From: Caprimulgus europaeus
Lineage: Eukaryota; Chordata; Aves; Caprimulgiformes; Caprimulgidae
Length of the DNA stretch: 64,000 nucleotides
Reading direction: 5' to 3'
NCBI GenBank assembly: GCA_907165065.1
Contig: OU015538.1
Span: 17,933,165-17,997,164, forward strand
Shown: positions 13,027 to 25,599 of the stretch, piece after piece
Numbering within the stretch: position 1 is the stretch's first letter
Layout of the letters: every line of letters begins with the position of its first letter
Notes under the pieces: model-generated
What the model saw: only the letters and a program-made list of their open reading frames with translations
Told to the model about the DNA's origin: nothing
The model's database searches: none
Translations under genes and position numbers: made by a program

Positions 13027-15595
13027 GTGAGTTTCCCAAGCCCTTTGGCTAGAAGAGTAGCTCATCCATGTGCAGCTTTGTGTGAAATTGATAAGAAGTA
13101 GACTTAATCAAAGCACTCAAAAAACCTGTTTTACTGGAGGTATCAGAAACGTGTGAGAAAGAGGTTTAAAGAACTCTGCTGTATCCTTTAATGTTCTGGG
13201 GACATTTTCTACTACAGAAGTGAATCCTGTCTGCACAAGAAAGTCCATTGTTTTTACAAAATTCAGAGGCTTTTCCTATGTTTTCGAAGATACTGCACCA
13301 TACATTTATAAACAAAGTTCCTCTTTGCTTTCACTGGAGAGTTCTCCTTATAAATCAATGTCAGGGTTTAGCCTGTGGGTTTTGTAAGTAAAGTTCAGGA
13401 GACAAGTCTAAGAAAATAAAGCAGCAGACTCATTAATGAAAGAAGTTAAATGAATGATGTATGTTGGTTTTAGTTCCCCTTTTAGGAATATTCCCACAAT
13501 GAATGTCGTGATCCTGTCCCATACTGTATGAAAATTTCTATATAAGCATTTTTATTATACCACATTGATTAACATCATTATTACAGTATGCTTAAGTCTG
13601 CGTAGGATGCAGCAGCTTTGTTTCAGTGAATTGTCTAAGTGATTTTTTTTCTTAGTGTATCAGTTTAAGTTAGCTTTTGTTAATACATGACACAGACAGT
13701 GTGGTAATGATGTGTACTTTATTTTTTCAAAAATTGCTTTATATAAAGAACCTACTTAGTTACTGGTATTTTTTTTCATAAAGGTTATAATGGTTTCATA
13801 GCTTTCTGTATATTAGAATTCTAATTTAAGAGTGCTCATTTAAATCTTTAATGAATATTATCATAAACAAGTTAACATAAATTGCTATTAAATTCTGTTG
13901 TGATGGGGGAAAAGTTATGTGCTATGAAAAACTGTATATGAATATTAATTGTAATAGGCATAATTTACAAGATTGGAATGAAAGGTGCATAATCCCAGCA
14001 GAAAACCTGACAATTAAAATTTAGAATAAAGACTCACTTAAATTTTAAAGGAACATTGATTTAAAAAAATACCTTACTTATATTTGCAATATTTCTCTAC
14101 AAACATAGTTTACCTGAGCATGGGAAGAGTAACATTCAACTGGTATTTAGGAAACTGAACCTTCATAGGACTTTTTCCCAGTTTATGAATAATCCAAAAG
14201 ATTCATTTAGTATGGAAAAAAAAATGGTGAGAGTTTTATATTGATATACTGTGATAGGATATCATGTTGAAAGCTTATAAGCTGTTAAAAGGCTCAAGCT
14301 ATATGTATAATATTTTATGAATAATAAAAATACTAAAAATCTTTTTGCAATTGCAGCTAGAATCATCCACTGCTGCTCACTGCAGTATAACCTTTAACAT
14401 GATATCAGCGTTACCTTGCTGCAATATAAAAGATATGGTGTATGCCAAAAAACTTCACTTTTTTTCTACAATAATTTGCAAGTTTTGCACATCATCATTT
14501 GAATGAAAGGACAGTATTTTGAGATCAAACAATGCAACATGGCATTGCATTAATTCATGAAAAAGTATGAAAAAGACCTTGGATGAAGGACTGTTCAGAA
14601 AGGATTGGGATTTTGACATTGACCTCTATGCGATCAGGATTTCACCCTTCATTATTTTTATTTTCTTTTAAGTGTCTATACTTAGAAAACAACCTTATTG
14701 AGTATATGCTTCTGCCTGGAAAACCTTGGCTGATGTGTGAGAAAGCTCACAAAGGAAAAATGTGATGCAAGATGTGAGGGAAGCAAAAGAAAATAGACAT
14801 GAGAAATAGAAAGTCTAGGAGAGGACAGAAGAAGAAATGTCTGTGGGCTTTGTGTGCACAGAAATCAGTACTTTCATCATAGTCCTGTACTGACGTGATG
14901 GGAGGGTAATAGCATGTCTCCCAGGTGCAAGCCAGCATCTTTGCAGAAGCCAGGACAAGGTGAGTATCTGTATGTGCAGACTAAGCCCTTTTGATTTGCA
15001 GATCCCTAACTGGGAAATGTACAGATAATCCTATCACACTTGATGACCAGACTTGCCCACATACAGGTGTGCATGCAGGTATGCTTACATGGCTGCCTTC
15101 CAGTGTGTGTTTGACTCCTTGAAGACAAATTCTTCTTGTTATTGAGTACAGACACAAGTGTGTTAGCAGTTCATTGCAATTTATATATAATCTTGTTATA
15201 TATTACACAAACACTGCAAGCTCTTAATCTTTAAATTTATTGGCTTTTTCTCTAATTGTATGCAAGTGTCTATGTAAGTCTAGTTTGCCTATAAGGGTAT
15301 TTGGAATTACCTGTCCAAGTTTATCTGCACTGGAAAAAAGCAAATTATAGGATGCAGATTGAGCTATGCTAGTGTATTTTTTTCTTTTAGATTAGATTAA
15401 GGCATAGCTTGCTGCTCTTTACCCGAATAGATAATGGGTACAGTTTTGCTGTATAGTAAGGTACTAAATAAGCCTCACAATCCAGGTGAACAATATCAAG
15501 AATAGCTCATCAAATTTTCTGTAAAGACAACCTCTGATTTCAGATCATTTGGATATAACATAGATTTTCCTGTTCTTCATTATGCTAGGTTTGGT

Positions 15596-15667
15596 CTCTT
15601 TTTCTTTTTCCTCTCCTGATTTAATTATTTTTCTTTTTTTTATTTTTCTTTTTTTTATTTTTTTCAG
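15596..15667. repeat. T-rich low-complexity tract
   Basis: The tract is nearly pure T/C and T/A. It includes two close copies of a C-T8-A-T5-like block around 15632-15660 and ends in TTTTTTCAG. It looks like a simple low-complexity expansion. The final CAG gives it an incidental resemblance to a plus-strand splice acceptor. Confidence 0.7.
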
Positions 15668-18600
15668 CACAGGCTCTGTAATGGGTAGGTTGTGTTCTGG
15701 CTTTTTATTTGTGAAAAGATAGTATGAAATCCTTGCTCAAAACAGAGACACAACTGAAAATTAATTTAGTTCCATTGCAGTTTGGTTTGATTTGCAGCAT
15801 TGCCACATTGTTTTCCATGGCTCAGTTCAAGCATCAGTTTGCTGGAAAGGGTTACTGGTCTGGACAAGTGGGTGTGAGTCGGTCAGGGGCTTATGCAGGG
15901 GTGTGCGTAGGAGCAAGGAGCTGTGAAGAAGCTCGCTTTGTGCCTGGCTCCATTTTTACCTCAATCTGCCCAGTTACATTACAGTTTCAATTCACAAGTA
16001 TTAAATGTATCCATGGAAATGATAAATCTTATTCTGTGTCCTTCCCTGTTAGGCAGATTATCTAGGACAGTCATCGAGTCCATTTGCAGGTGACAAGAAT
16101 TTAGTGCTCCTCTTTGTGTTTGCTGTAGTTCATAAATAATATATCAGACCTTTTGCTTTCTATAGTTTAATTTATTTCCCTAGAGACTATATTGGCTGCA
16201 CAGATCTGAAGTCTTTGCTGGAGCTTAAGACTCTTACGGGAGACTTTTTTGGAGAAGAAAACCTTGTATTTCAAAGTTTACTGAATTACCAGTGACCATA
16301 CTGGCTCTTTGTTTCAACTTTCTCTGTGTTTGGTCTTCTAAAGGAGATGTTATCCAGCACTTTGGGAGCTCTGTCTGACAGTAGACTGGTTTGTGTTCTA
16401 CATTATGAATAACTCTTCACATTGTTCCAGCTAGAATCTGAAACTGATATAAACCATGAAACCTTTAATGGAGTGAATAGAAGTAAAACAATTTATTATA
16501 TTAGCAGGAATAAAAAGTTAATCTTTATTTAGATATAAATGTGTTAAGATTTGTACTTTTTTGATTCTAATTCGAAGGAGAACAAGAAGATTAAATATAT
16601 CTTGCTGTGTTTGTGTGGAAGATGAACTGCTGGAGAGCACAAAACTAGATACAGCAGGGATTTGTCTATAAAGCAAGTACAGATAATCCTGTGCAAAAGA
16701 AATATTTGATGTCCTCATGCAGTTTTGGTAATGCAGACTTAGCAATGTGTTGATAATGGAACATTGTCCCTGTTTGTGATCTTGAAAGGGAAAATAAATA
16801 TACTTTTTACTGCTCTTTGCCATGCTTCTTCTGACTAACTCTGTGAACTTAATACATCCAAAAAATCCGTAAGACATCTTCCTCTTGTGAACCACAGATA
16901 CATCTTTCTTTTGTAATACACAAGCAATATCAAAAGTATTTGGAGACCTTGGCAGTTTGCAGAACTATTTTAGACTGTGTTACTGATTTGTCACTTTTTT
17001 TTTAATAACTGGGAACCAAGATGAAGAGGTTATATATGATGAATTAAGAGAGATTATATATGAAAGAAAATAATCTCCTAAAGAAAAATGTGGCATTTGT
17101 TTCTAAAATCTGTATTGAGCCTGATTCCTAGAAAAGGTAACAGTACAGGTTTCTGGCTTGAACACAGCATACTGACCAGTGCTCTGTTTGAAAGAAGTGG
17201 AGAAGCTTCCCTGTCAGGTAATCATACCAGGAAGTATTGTACTTAAAATTTACTCCACTTTTGTGGTGTGAAAACAGAAGTAGGCTTTCATCACAGCCTT
17301 TATTGTTGGCCTTTAGCTCCCATATAAACTGTGTTGCCATGCGATTGCCCAGCTTCTGTTCCCCTCCCACCTTTGGTCTCCCTTAGATGGAAATTACATG
17401 CACCACTAATCTTTATTCAAAGGTGTTATCATGTGTTCTTGTTAAATAGTTTGTGTGTGGAGTGATAGCTGACTGGGATTCTAGTCTTTCACAGTCTTCT
17501 TGAGAAGTTCAGCCCAGCAGTCAGTGATGTTACTGGATGTTAGCTTGCCAGGAAACTCGGGAACTTAAACTTTAATGTGCTTCCTGCTGAGTAAACTTAC
17601 ATAAGATGTAATGGGAAATTTATTATTTTTCTATCATATATTGGGGATAATACAGTGGACTTCTGGCAGCTATGTATTTCCCACTGCAGGACTTTTGCCT
17701 TAGGCTGCTTTTTCTACAGCATCACTTGTGCCCTTGTTCTTGCTGCTGCCTTATCCTCATACTCTGCTGAAACCAAGTGTACTTTGTACCTCAGCGTAGA
17801 GGCTCAGGAGGACAGACTGTCCCAGGACGTTCAGCTAGAGGCAGTTTATTCTTCTATATGCCTTTAAAGTGTGCAACTCAGAGTAAAATGAGTGAGAAGA
17901 ATTCATTGCTGCCATGTTGCTATTTATAACATCAGGAACTAAGCTCATGGATCACTCAAAAATACTCTGCAATGACGTGACAGCCTGGACCAACTAAACA
18001 AAAGCAAGGAGATTTAATTCCAGCTGCCCTTCTTTCAACCAGTCACTTAGGATGTTAGAAGGAAAAGTGACTGTGACATAGCTTCAATGATATTATGTAG
18101 CTCACAGGCCCCTCGCAAAGGAAAGCATAATTAATGTTTTCTTTATTTTGGCCTCTGTTTTAAACTAAACATCTCAGGCTAATGACAGTTTTGGGTTGGT
18201 TTTTTTTCATTATTAAGTTTGATGGCTTAATTTGTCCATAGGTGCAGGCATGATTAAAAGAAAAACTTACAGATTATTAAGAGAATAAAAATCTAGGTCT
18301 TAAGCACCCTATGTTAAAGGTTTCATCATCTGCTGTTCCCATTATTTAATTTATAGCAATATTAAACTCACATGGTAGTCTAATACCTAGACACTTCATG
18401 CTAGATGTAGATTTCATCTTTTGTTAGTATTTTCCATTTAATAGTATATTTACTCATGCATCTACAAAACCTCAACATATACAGAAGGAAATTGTGTTAA
18501 TGTACTTTGGTTCTGAACAACCAGCAACGACAGGAACTTTGGTTGAGCTATAGAGGGAGGAAGGAAGAAATTCAGGAGAAATCAAGGCATTTTTAGAAAT

Positions 18601-20392
18601 AAATCATACTTCATAATATTAACTTCTTTTGCATTCTATTTCCCTTGACTCTTTCTATGTTCAGATCTTCCTTCTCGGCTGAACCACTTACCATCTCAAA
18701 GTTCTCTTTTTCACACTCTTGAAATTGTGCTGATGGATAAAAGAATATTCAAATAGCCAGACTTCTCCCTATTCAGGAATTGAAATGTATTTTTCCTAAT
18801 ACCATACCCTCATTTCACCCCTCTTAAACTCTCTTCCAGTTCTTGAAGTCTTCAATACCACTGCTATTTCCTTACATTCACCATATTATATTCCTTTTTT
18901 GCTCTCCTTCAGCTTCAAATGACTCCTTAAGATAGGCTAACTTTAAAGTTAATTTGTTGAAAACAAATAATAGCAGAAAAATAGCAACATTGTTGGCTTG
19001 TCATAGTCATAGTTGAAAACAGTCATGTGTCTTGGAACCTGGAGGGACTACCGCTGAGTTCAGTCTCAAAATAGTGTGAGAATGTCCTCTCCATATGCAT
19101 AAACTGTTACTTTAAGTAAGGTGAGGTGACCTCATCTCTTTAGGGATGACCTCAAGTTATTTTGCCATCAAAAGATGTTGGGGTTCTAACTGCAGGTGCA
19201 AACAGGAGTTTAGTCTGAGTATAAAACGAAATCTTTGGCCATTGTCTTGATTACACGTTCATTTTTAACAGCAGAGAATACCAAATCTAGTGATGCTGAC
19301 ATTTCTGTGTGAGAAGCTATTGACAAAGACGTGTGATTTATCTTACAAAGCTTTCAGGAGGTAATGAGTTCCAGTCACCACTGAGCTGAATCAAGTTTAA
19401 ACTGGTGACCTAAAGGTGAAAGAAGTTACTTTAGTACTTGTTCTGCCTAATTGTCTTTAACACTTTCTGCCTCTTTGAGCAACTGAATAATTTCTTCCCA
19501 AAATTCATGTAATCGGTTTCTTTTTAATGTTGCTTTATGACTGCATCTTAGTGAGCAGAATAGAACATAGTACAGAGCTGTTGGAAATTGGGCTATGAGG
19601 CACTCTAGAAACTGCTTTTGTATTAATATGGAAAATAATCCAGGCTCTGTTTTCTGGCCCTGAGATGAAATGGTACTGCACGGCTTACATCCAGATGGAT
19701 AAACTCTCTTCTTCTTGAAACAGGATTGCCTGGCCAGTATTACCAGCTGTGAATGGTTCTTAGTCCTTGCAATCCCCTAAACCACCCAGACATTTTGTGG
19801 GAGCATCAGAGTTGGCCTTGGCCAAACAGTGTTGGGGTGTTCTGACAATTTCCAGCCGGGAAGATTGCCTGTCAGTTTTCAGACTTGAGATGGAGATCCC
19901 AGGGATTCCACAGCCCATCTGTTCCCGTGCTTAGCTGTCCTCACCACCAAAAACATAGTGTCTAATTACAGTTCGTTTTTTTTCCCCTTCAATTTAGAAA
20001 AGGAAAATTTATTATGTCAAATTTAAGATGAAGCTGAGCTCTTCTTTCTTTGCTGCTTGCAAGGGTACTCATTCTATTAATGTTTTTAATAGTAGACTGA
20101 TATCTAAAGGTATTAAATCTTTAAATTTCTTACCTGACAACCACTGCTAACACTTTCACAGTTATTATTGTTGTTGTTATGGTCCAAGTTTCAAAGATAG
20201 TCAGAAAATCACTGATTAGTTCTCTTTATAGCAGTGTTGCATACTGGTGTGCTTTACCTTTTGTGTGATAGATTTAATTCTTGTCCAGCAGGTACATGGC
20301 ATGAACTGTTAGCTACAAAAATCAAAAAGAATTGTCACAAATTGCCCTGTTTCTTTAATCCCCTAAACCCTCTTTCCAGACCACTGGAAATG

Positions 20393-20408
20393 TTTTTTTT
20401 TTTTTTTT
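20393..20408. repeat. Poly-T run, 16 bases
   Basis: This is an uninterrupted T run seen directly, about 150 bp before the small minus-strand CR1 stub. No retroelement body is attached to it. Confidence 0.9.
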
Positions 20409-20555
20409 CTGTCTCAGAGTCATTCCTAAATTGTGATTAGTGTCCATATAGGCATATCCATAGAGCAATGGGGAGCAGCTGGGGTCAGCAGGACCTATGA
20501 GCATCCCAACTATTTAGTGACATCTCTGATTTGAGTTCCTTGGGAGGACTGTAGA

Positions 20556-20586
20556 ACCACAGAATGGTTTGGCTTGGAAGGGACCC
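20556..20586 (-). mobile_element. CR1 LINE 3'-end stub (minus strand)
   Basis: Read on the minus strand, about 30 bases match the conserved 3' end of CR1: GGTCCCTTCC-like sequence, a variant of the CCAAACC block, then ATTCTGTG. Only this extreme end is recognisable; the sequence that should continue to the right does not match CR1. It is either a severely 5'-truncated insertion or the last readable part of an old copy. The match is short, so confidence is moderate. Confidence 0.55.
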
Positions 20587-21172
20587 ACTTATTTTTCAAG
20601 GGGTTTTCTTTAATCTTCCTTTTCTGAGCAACGTACTTGTAGAAGGAACATATCTCCCAGGAAAGTTCTCAAAAGAAGGAAGTTGTTAAGAAACCACTAT
20701 TCCTCTTGGGAATGAGGTTTGTGAGTCTCATGGACTTTGAAGTGCTTAACCTGAATCCTGGAACTGTAGGGATGGAGCCTGACAATTTGCTAATGGAGTT
20801 CGTCATCTCAATAGGTAACGGCCTAGGAGTGTAGCACCACCAGACTCCAGGGGAATGTAGCAGTTTTTCTGCCTTTACTTTTGCTCCTGTAGAACTCTGT
20901 AGGTGTACCACTTTGGGGCAGAAGTCCTGTAAGAGAATATTTTATATACTTAGCTTTGCCATGTCATAATTTATACATACTAAGAGGTAGACAGTTTTGA
21001 GGTTTTCCCAGATGATGACTAGAAGTGTGTAATGAATGCAATTTAGGGGCAAAAAAAAATGCTTGCATATTTTATCAACCTTCACAAATTATTTCTTTGT
21101 TGCAGTGAGTTTAATTGCAAAATCTGTTTGATAATAATTCTTAATCAAATTATGGCTTTAAACTGAGTAGGT
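20587..21172. other. Unassigned spacer between two CR1 fragments
   Basis: This lies between the minus-strand CR1 stub and the plus-strand CR1 fragment. A minus-strand frame of 80 codons (20669-20911) is open but matches nothing I know. I could not align this spacer to the CR1 body. It may be unique sequence or an older repeat. Confidence 0.4.
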
Positions 21173-21395
21173 TTAGATTAGATTTTAGGAAGAAATTCTT
21201 TCCTGTGAAGGTGGTGAGACACTGGCCCAGGTTGCCCAGAGAAGCTGTGGATGCTCCTCCCTGGATGTGTTTAAGGACAGGTTGGATGAGGCTTTGAGTA
21301 ACCTGGTCAAGGGGAAGGTGTCCCTGCTGCTGGCAGGAGGGTTGGAACTCTAGATTATCTTTAAGGTCCCTTCCAACCCGAATCATGATTCTATG
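21173..21395 (+). mobile_element. CR1 LINE, 5'-truncated 3' end
   Basis: The last ~220 bp of a CR1 (chicken repeat 1) non-LTR retrotransposon lie in plus orientation. Landmarks in order are a TTAGGAAGAAATTCTTT-type block, CAGGTTGCCCAGAGAAGCTG, an AGGTTGGATGAGGCTTTGAG block, GGTGTCCCTGCTG, then AAGGTCCCTTCCAACCC and a single ATTCTATG at the end, where CR1 usually carries a short array of such octamers. This is 3' UTR only; no reverse transcriptase sequence is present, as expected for a typical 5'-truncated copy. It differs from the remembered consensus at many places, so it is not recent. The open frame on its opposite strand is a shadow. Confidence 0.95.
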
Positions 21396-24300
21396 TGGGG
21401 AGAAAGTTCTGGAAAAAAGAGTAATTCAGTAATTATATTATGTAAAATATGACATCTTTCTAATTTTAGAATGTTTAATGATCACTTTGGTAAGCTCAGC
21501 AAAAGAGTGACTGAGTTTTTTTTAAAGTGAGACTTTGAGAGAGAATATAAAGCTTTTATATATCCTATTAAACTGGCACACACCACATTATTGATTATAT
21601 ATGCACAGTTAGCTTTTCTTATCCTGTTCTGTATTATGGCTGGATTAAATTTATCTGCAATACTTTATGGTATATCCTGGTGTTTAAAATGTTATTGCAT
21701 CTCTGAATACCCCTTGTAGTAGTTTCCAGTACAGAATTTTATTCTATGGAATGGATTTGCCATAACAGATGCATTTGCAAATTATTCTTTTGTGTACTTT
21801 TCAAATCCATGCACAGCTCAGAGTAGCTACCTCTACTTTTTTATTGTGCTAAGCTTTTTTCTTTTATCATTAGCACATCATCAGTGGTAGAAAGATGAAA
21901 ATATTGTGCAAAGGTAGAGGAAATGAGAAAAGTGCTTTATTTTCCATGTCATTCTCTGAATGGCAATTACTGCAGTTCCTTTATGAGATAAGGAAAACAT
22001 ATCCAAGACTTACCAGTAATAAATATATCTGCAGCCAAAATATGACTTCAACATTTTAAAACAAAACATGTGTTTTTAAAAAAATCTTTCAATTTATGTG
22101 GATGGTCCTACAGGCTGAGTAGGGGTTTCAGCAGATAAAAAATCAACATAGAATTTAAGTGTGTGTGGGAGTTTCTGTGTTTTACACCTCTGAGAGTCTG
22201 GCCTGCTTCTGTGAGCTTGTGGTCTTTTTTTTACTGGCAAGGTAGTTACCTAAGCAATTAGAATTGTGAATTAAAATAACTTGGTTTGATATCTGTAGAG
22301 TTAGGATAGCTGACACTTCAATCTCAGTAAGTGCTGGAACGATGTTCTGGTCTCAGGTCAGAATTGCACAACCGAGAGGGCATACAGTTGATCTCTTGTA
22401 ATCCATAGATCTGTTCTGCAACAAAGACCGAGAGTGAAAGTAATCACTTGAGTTTTCTATCTTATGAAGACACGAGGGCAACAACATCTCCAAAGGTGTA
22501 TCAGACAGTTATTTAAAGATGTTGCTGAGATGGTGTGATGCAATATATTTTATCTGATCACTTAAAAGGTGATCTGGAACCTGAAAATCCAACATTCACA
22601 GGCAGAGGTGCTCTTTCAGTTGATATTAAATCGTAAGAAATATAAATAGGAGAGAAGGAAATAGACTTTATAAGCTGAAGAAAGCTGGTAAAAAGGGTTT
22701 TAGCCTTATCAGTGTTTAAGGGGTAAAAAACCGATGTGCTAGATGGCAGAGCTTTAAAGCAAAATTGTGAGCACAGATAGTTCTTGAGTGATCAGAGAAA
22801 ATGCCAAATTTTTTTTTTCTTTTTACATCATATGCATAACAATGAAAACTGAAGCGAGGTTGTTGGAAAATAACACCCCTGGGATGCATGTAAATACACA
22901 AAAGCTTAGAACTCAAAACAGAGCCTTAGGGAATTCAAAAATGCACAAGGAAGATAAAAAAATTGGAATTATTTATGGTCACTAATTGAGAGCCTTGACA
23001 GGAGAACTAGAAAAATCCTCACACGTTCCATAAAGATTGCATTTTGTGGCAATTTTTCCAAGAGGTTCAACAGTGAAAAAAATTTGTTGCCTAAGAGGAA
23101 ACAGAAAACATGTAGCAAAGATCACAATGTTGACATATAACCCATAATCAGTATGAAAATTCTTTGTAATCACTTAACCATCATTTTTAGTAATAACAAG
23201 AGATAACAGAAAACTATGAGATGAATTCTGATATAGATTTTCTTTTTGAATAATATATTTGCATGCTATGTAGAAACAGTTAGTCAGGTTTTTCAGGCCA
23301 TAACCATGTGCTATCTAAGCAACCCTTTTATCTGCTTCACCAGCTTATTGCTTCATGTATCTTGTAAGATTTATACTACCCTGTGTAGAAACCACAAGAG
23401 ACCCTTCAATATTCTAAAAATGGGTTTGTCTACATATTTTTGATGCAGTAATCTGACTGTTTCCTTTTCTTTGTATAGATGGTTTGTATCTTTGGGTTTT
23501 TATTTTTATACCTACTAAAAAGTTAAGTCAGCTTGTGTAACAGTCTTGATCCTAAAAAGTGCTGATCCCTTGTCCCCTATTACCATGAATAAGCAATGAC
23601 TAAGTTATAAGAAAGATCAATTTGGCTGTCTTTTATCCTCTAGCCATGTTGTTTATGGCTGATCACTTCTTCCCCAATCTGACATGGCCTTGATATACCC
23701 AACAAGCTTAATGCTCTGGGCTCTGGTTTGGCTTCTATTCTGAATTATGCCATAATTCTAACAGGAAGTCACTGATAATAAAGAATTTCCAGCTGGAAGG
23801 CTCAATAGCTAATTTAATTTAGATTAATATAAGTACTAAGCTGTGATGGTGCTGTTCCAAAACCCTGCCATGTAAAATAATTACAATATGCTAGAAAAAG
23901 ATAGGCTTTTAACAGCATTTTTTGACTGGAGAAGAGAGTAGAGTGCCACGCTGGTGATACCACGAAGGGCCAGTACAGAAAACAAATCTCACAAATAGAA
24001 GGTCTCACCTTATTTTTGAAAAGGTAATGTCAACTGTTACTGATTTTTTGGTTTTAAAAACAATTCAAAAATGGAGGGATCAAATCTTGATCATATGAAC
24101 CGTTCTTTTGAAAGCTCCATTGGAGTAGTTCTGCAGCTTTTTCAGACTTTTAATCACAGAAGCAGTGATACTAACATCTAATTTTTGTTTTTAAAAAGTG
24201 CAAAAAGAGAAGTTTTTTATAAAAGTGCTTTCTCGTATCCCTATTTCTAAATTAAATAACATAGAGGTTGAGCAACCCATATACAATGAATTTTACAAAA

Positions 24301-25520
24301 ATTATTAATAAGCAGAATACCAAGGGATTCCTCCTGAAAATGAAATAGCAGAGTCTACAGAAGAATTTATTAGCATGTCTACTTATCTTTTTTCATATCC
24401 ACTCTAAACACTAGGATAGAATAAGGAAGTAAAGAAAAGCTAAGGTATGCAATAATATATCAGCAGCACAGGTATTAACTGTGGGAAGGAGGACATGGCT
24501 TCACAGTGCAGTGAAAGCCTTTAATAATCCAATCTCTAAATGAAATTAATAGCCATAGGAGGAAAGTGGAAGATAAGTATATTAAATAAATTGAAATTTT
24601 TATATAGAATTTGAAAAGGGATAGTAGAACACAGAGAAACAGCAATGTTGACAGTATTGTTTCTTTATTATTTGCTACTTTTTATACTTTTAATATTTTA
24701 TAGTATCCAATCTTGAGCATGTAAGATGGGGAAAGGTTGTGGCAATCAGCCTTGTTCTATATGAACATTTTATAATTTCATATCAGTCTCTCTCTCTCAT
24801 GTTACTGGAGAGATCAATAGATGTTGCCTGCTGAGGATGTTATCTTTGGTACCAACTTTTTAATTAACTCTTGTCCTGAGCTCAAAGAGCAATGTTTCAC
24901 AGTAAAAACTCTTCATGTACAAAGCAGATCTGACATTTATCAATTATGCTTCATGGTATCTGGTAGAGTGATCAAACGACTGGGAGCTGCAGTACTGTTA
25001 GTTTTCCAGTGATGGCAAAGTCACACGGATGCCCACATCAAACACATTTGCGTCACTCTGGACCCTTTTTGAACATATTTTCCAATCATTTTGCGAATAA
25101 TACTCACTAAAGAATACTGACAGTAAAGAGAAATTGTCAATCCTGAGATCACATTGCGTATATTAAACATGATAGAAATGGTAATAAATGTTGTCTAGTT
25201 TTCATTGAAGTTGCTGTCTTGATCAAAAGTTAATGAAAAAAAGTGAACCACTTTCACTTTCTCACTGCTATGATTAACATTGAGAGTTTGTTTTGCTCTC
25301 CTTTGGACGTCAGGGAGGCATTTTCCAGAAGATGACACTTTCTTTGGACATCCATGTATCAACCCACAGGTCTTTGCATTTGGCTTCCTCCTTTGCTTCT
25401 CGGGCTAAAATCTAATTTAGCAGAAGTGACTCAGGTGCAGTACATGAATCTATATGACATTTTGTCCTTAGGGAGAGCACTCATCCAGACTGGCAGTCTT
25501 GCAAAAGTGTTTCCTTTTTA
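21396..25520. other. Non-genic AT-rich sequence
   Basis: No gene, RNA gene or repeat family is recognised. All frames are short (under 85 codons) and without domains. There is a short CT-dinucleotide run near 24787-24799 and otherwise nothing notable. Confidence 0.6.
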
Positions 25521-25528
25521 CAATTCAG

Positions 25529-25565
25529 GTGTTCTGTGGTGCAAGAGGGAGACCCGATGCTATTG
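25529..25565 (+). other. Candidate 37-nt micro-exon
   Basis: A pyrimidine-rich stretch ending TTTTTACAATTCAG (AG at 25527-25528) is followed, 37 nt later, by GTAAGT at 25566-25571, a full-consensus donor. All three frames are open across such a short segment, so coding potential cannot be judged. It resembles no exon I recognise. It could belong to a non-coding transcript or be a chance pairing of splice-like signals. Confidence 0.15.
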
Positions 25566-25599
25566 GTAAGTTTCTGTGCTGCTCATACCAGATTCCCTG

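Larger units (their letters stand above)
13040..20550. other. Non-genic AT-rich sequence
   Basis: No gene is supported. Frames of 113 codons (15724-16065, plus) and 125 codons (16518-16895, minus) show no domain, and the latter is partly low complexity with a serine run. A T-rich tract at 15596-15667 ends in CAG and would make a strong splice acceptor, but no convincing donor follows. A 16-base T run lies at 20393-20408. I see no interspersed repeat. Confidence 0.55.

Noticed and set aside
15724-16065. A 113-codon plus-strand frame downstream of a strong acceptor-like T-rich tract.
   Set aside because: The acceptor-like tract is a low-complexity expansion, no good donor ends the frame, and the peptide resembles nothing known.
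16518-16895. A 125-codon minus-strand open frame with a serine run.
   Set aside because: It has low-complexity content, no family resemblance and no flanking splice signals. It is consistent with chance in 64 kb.
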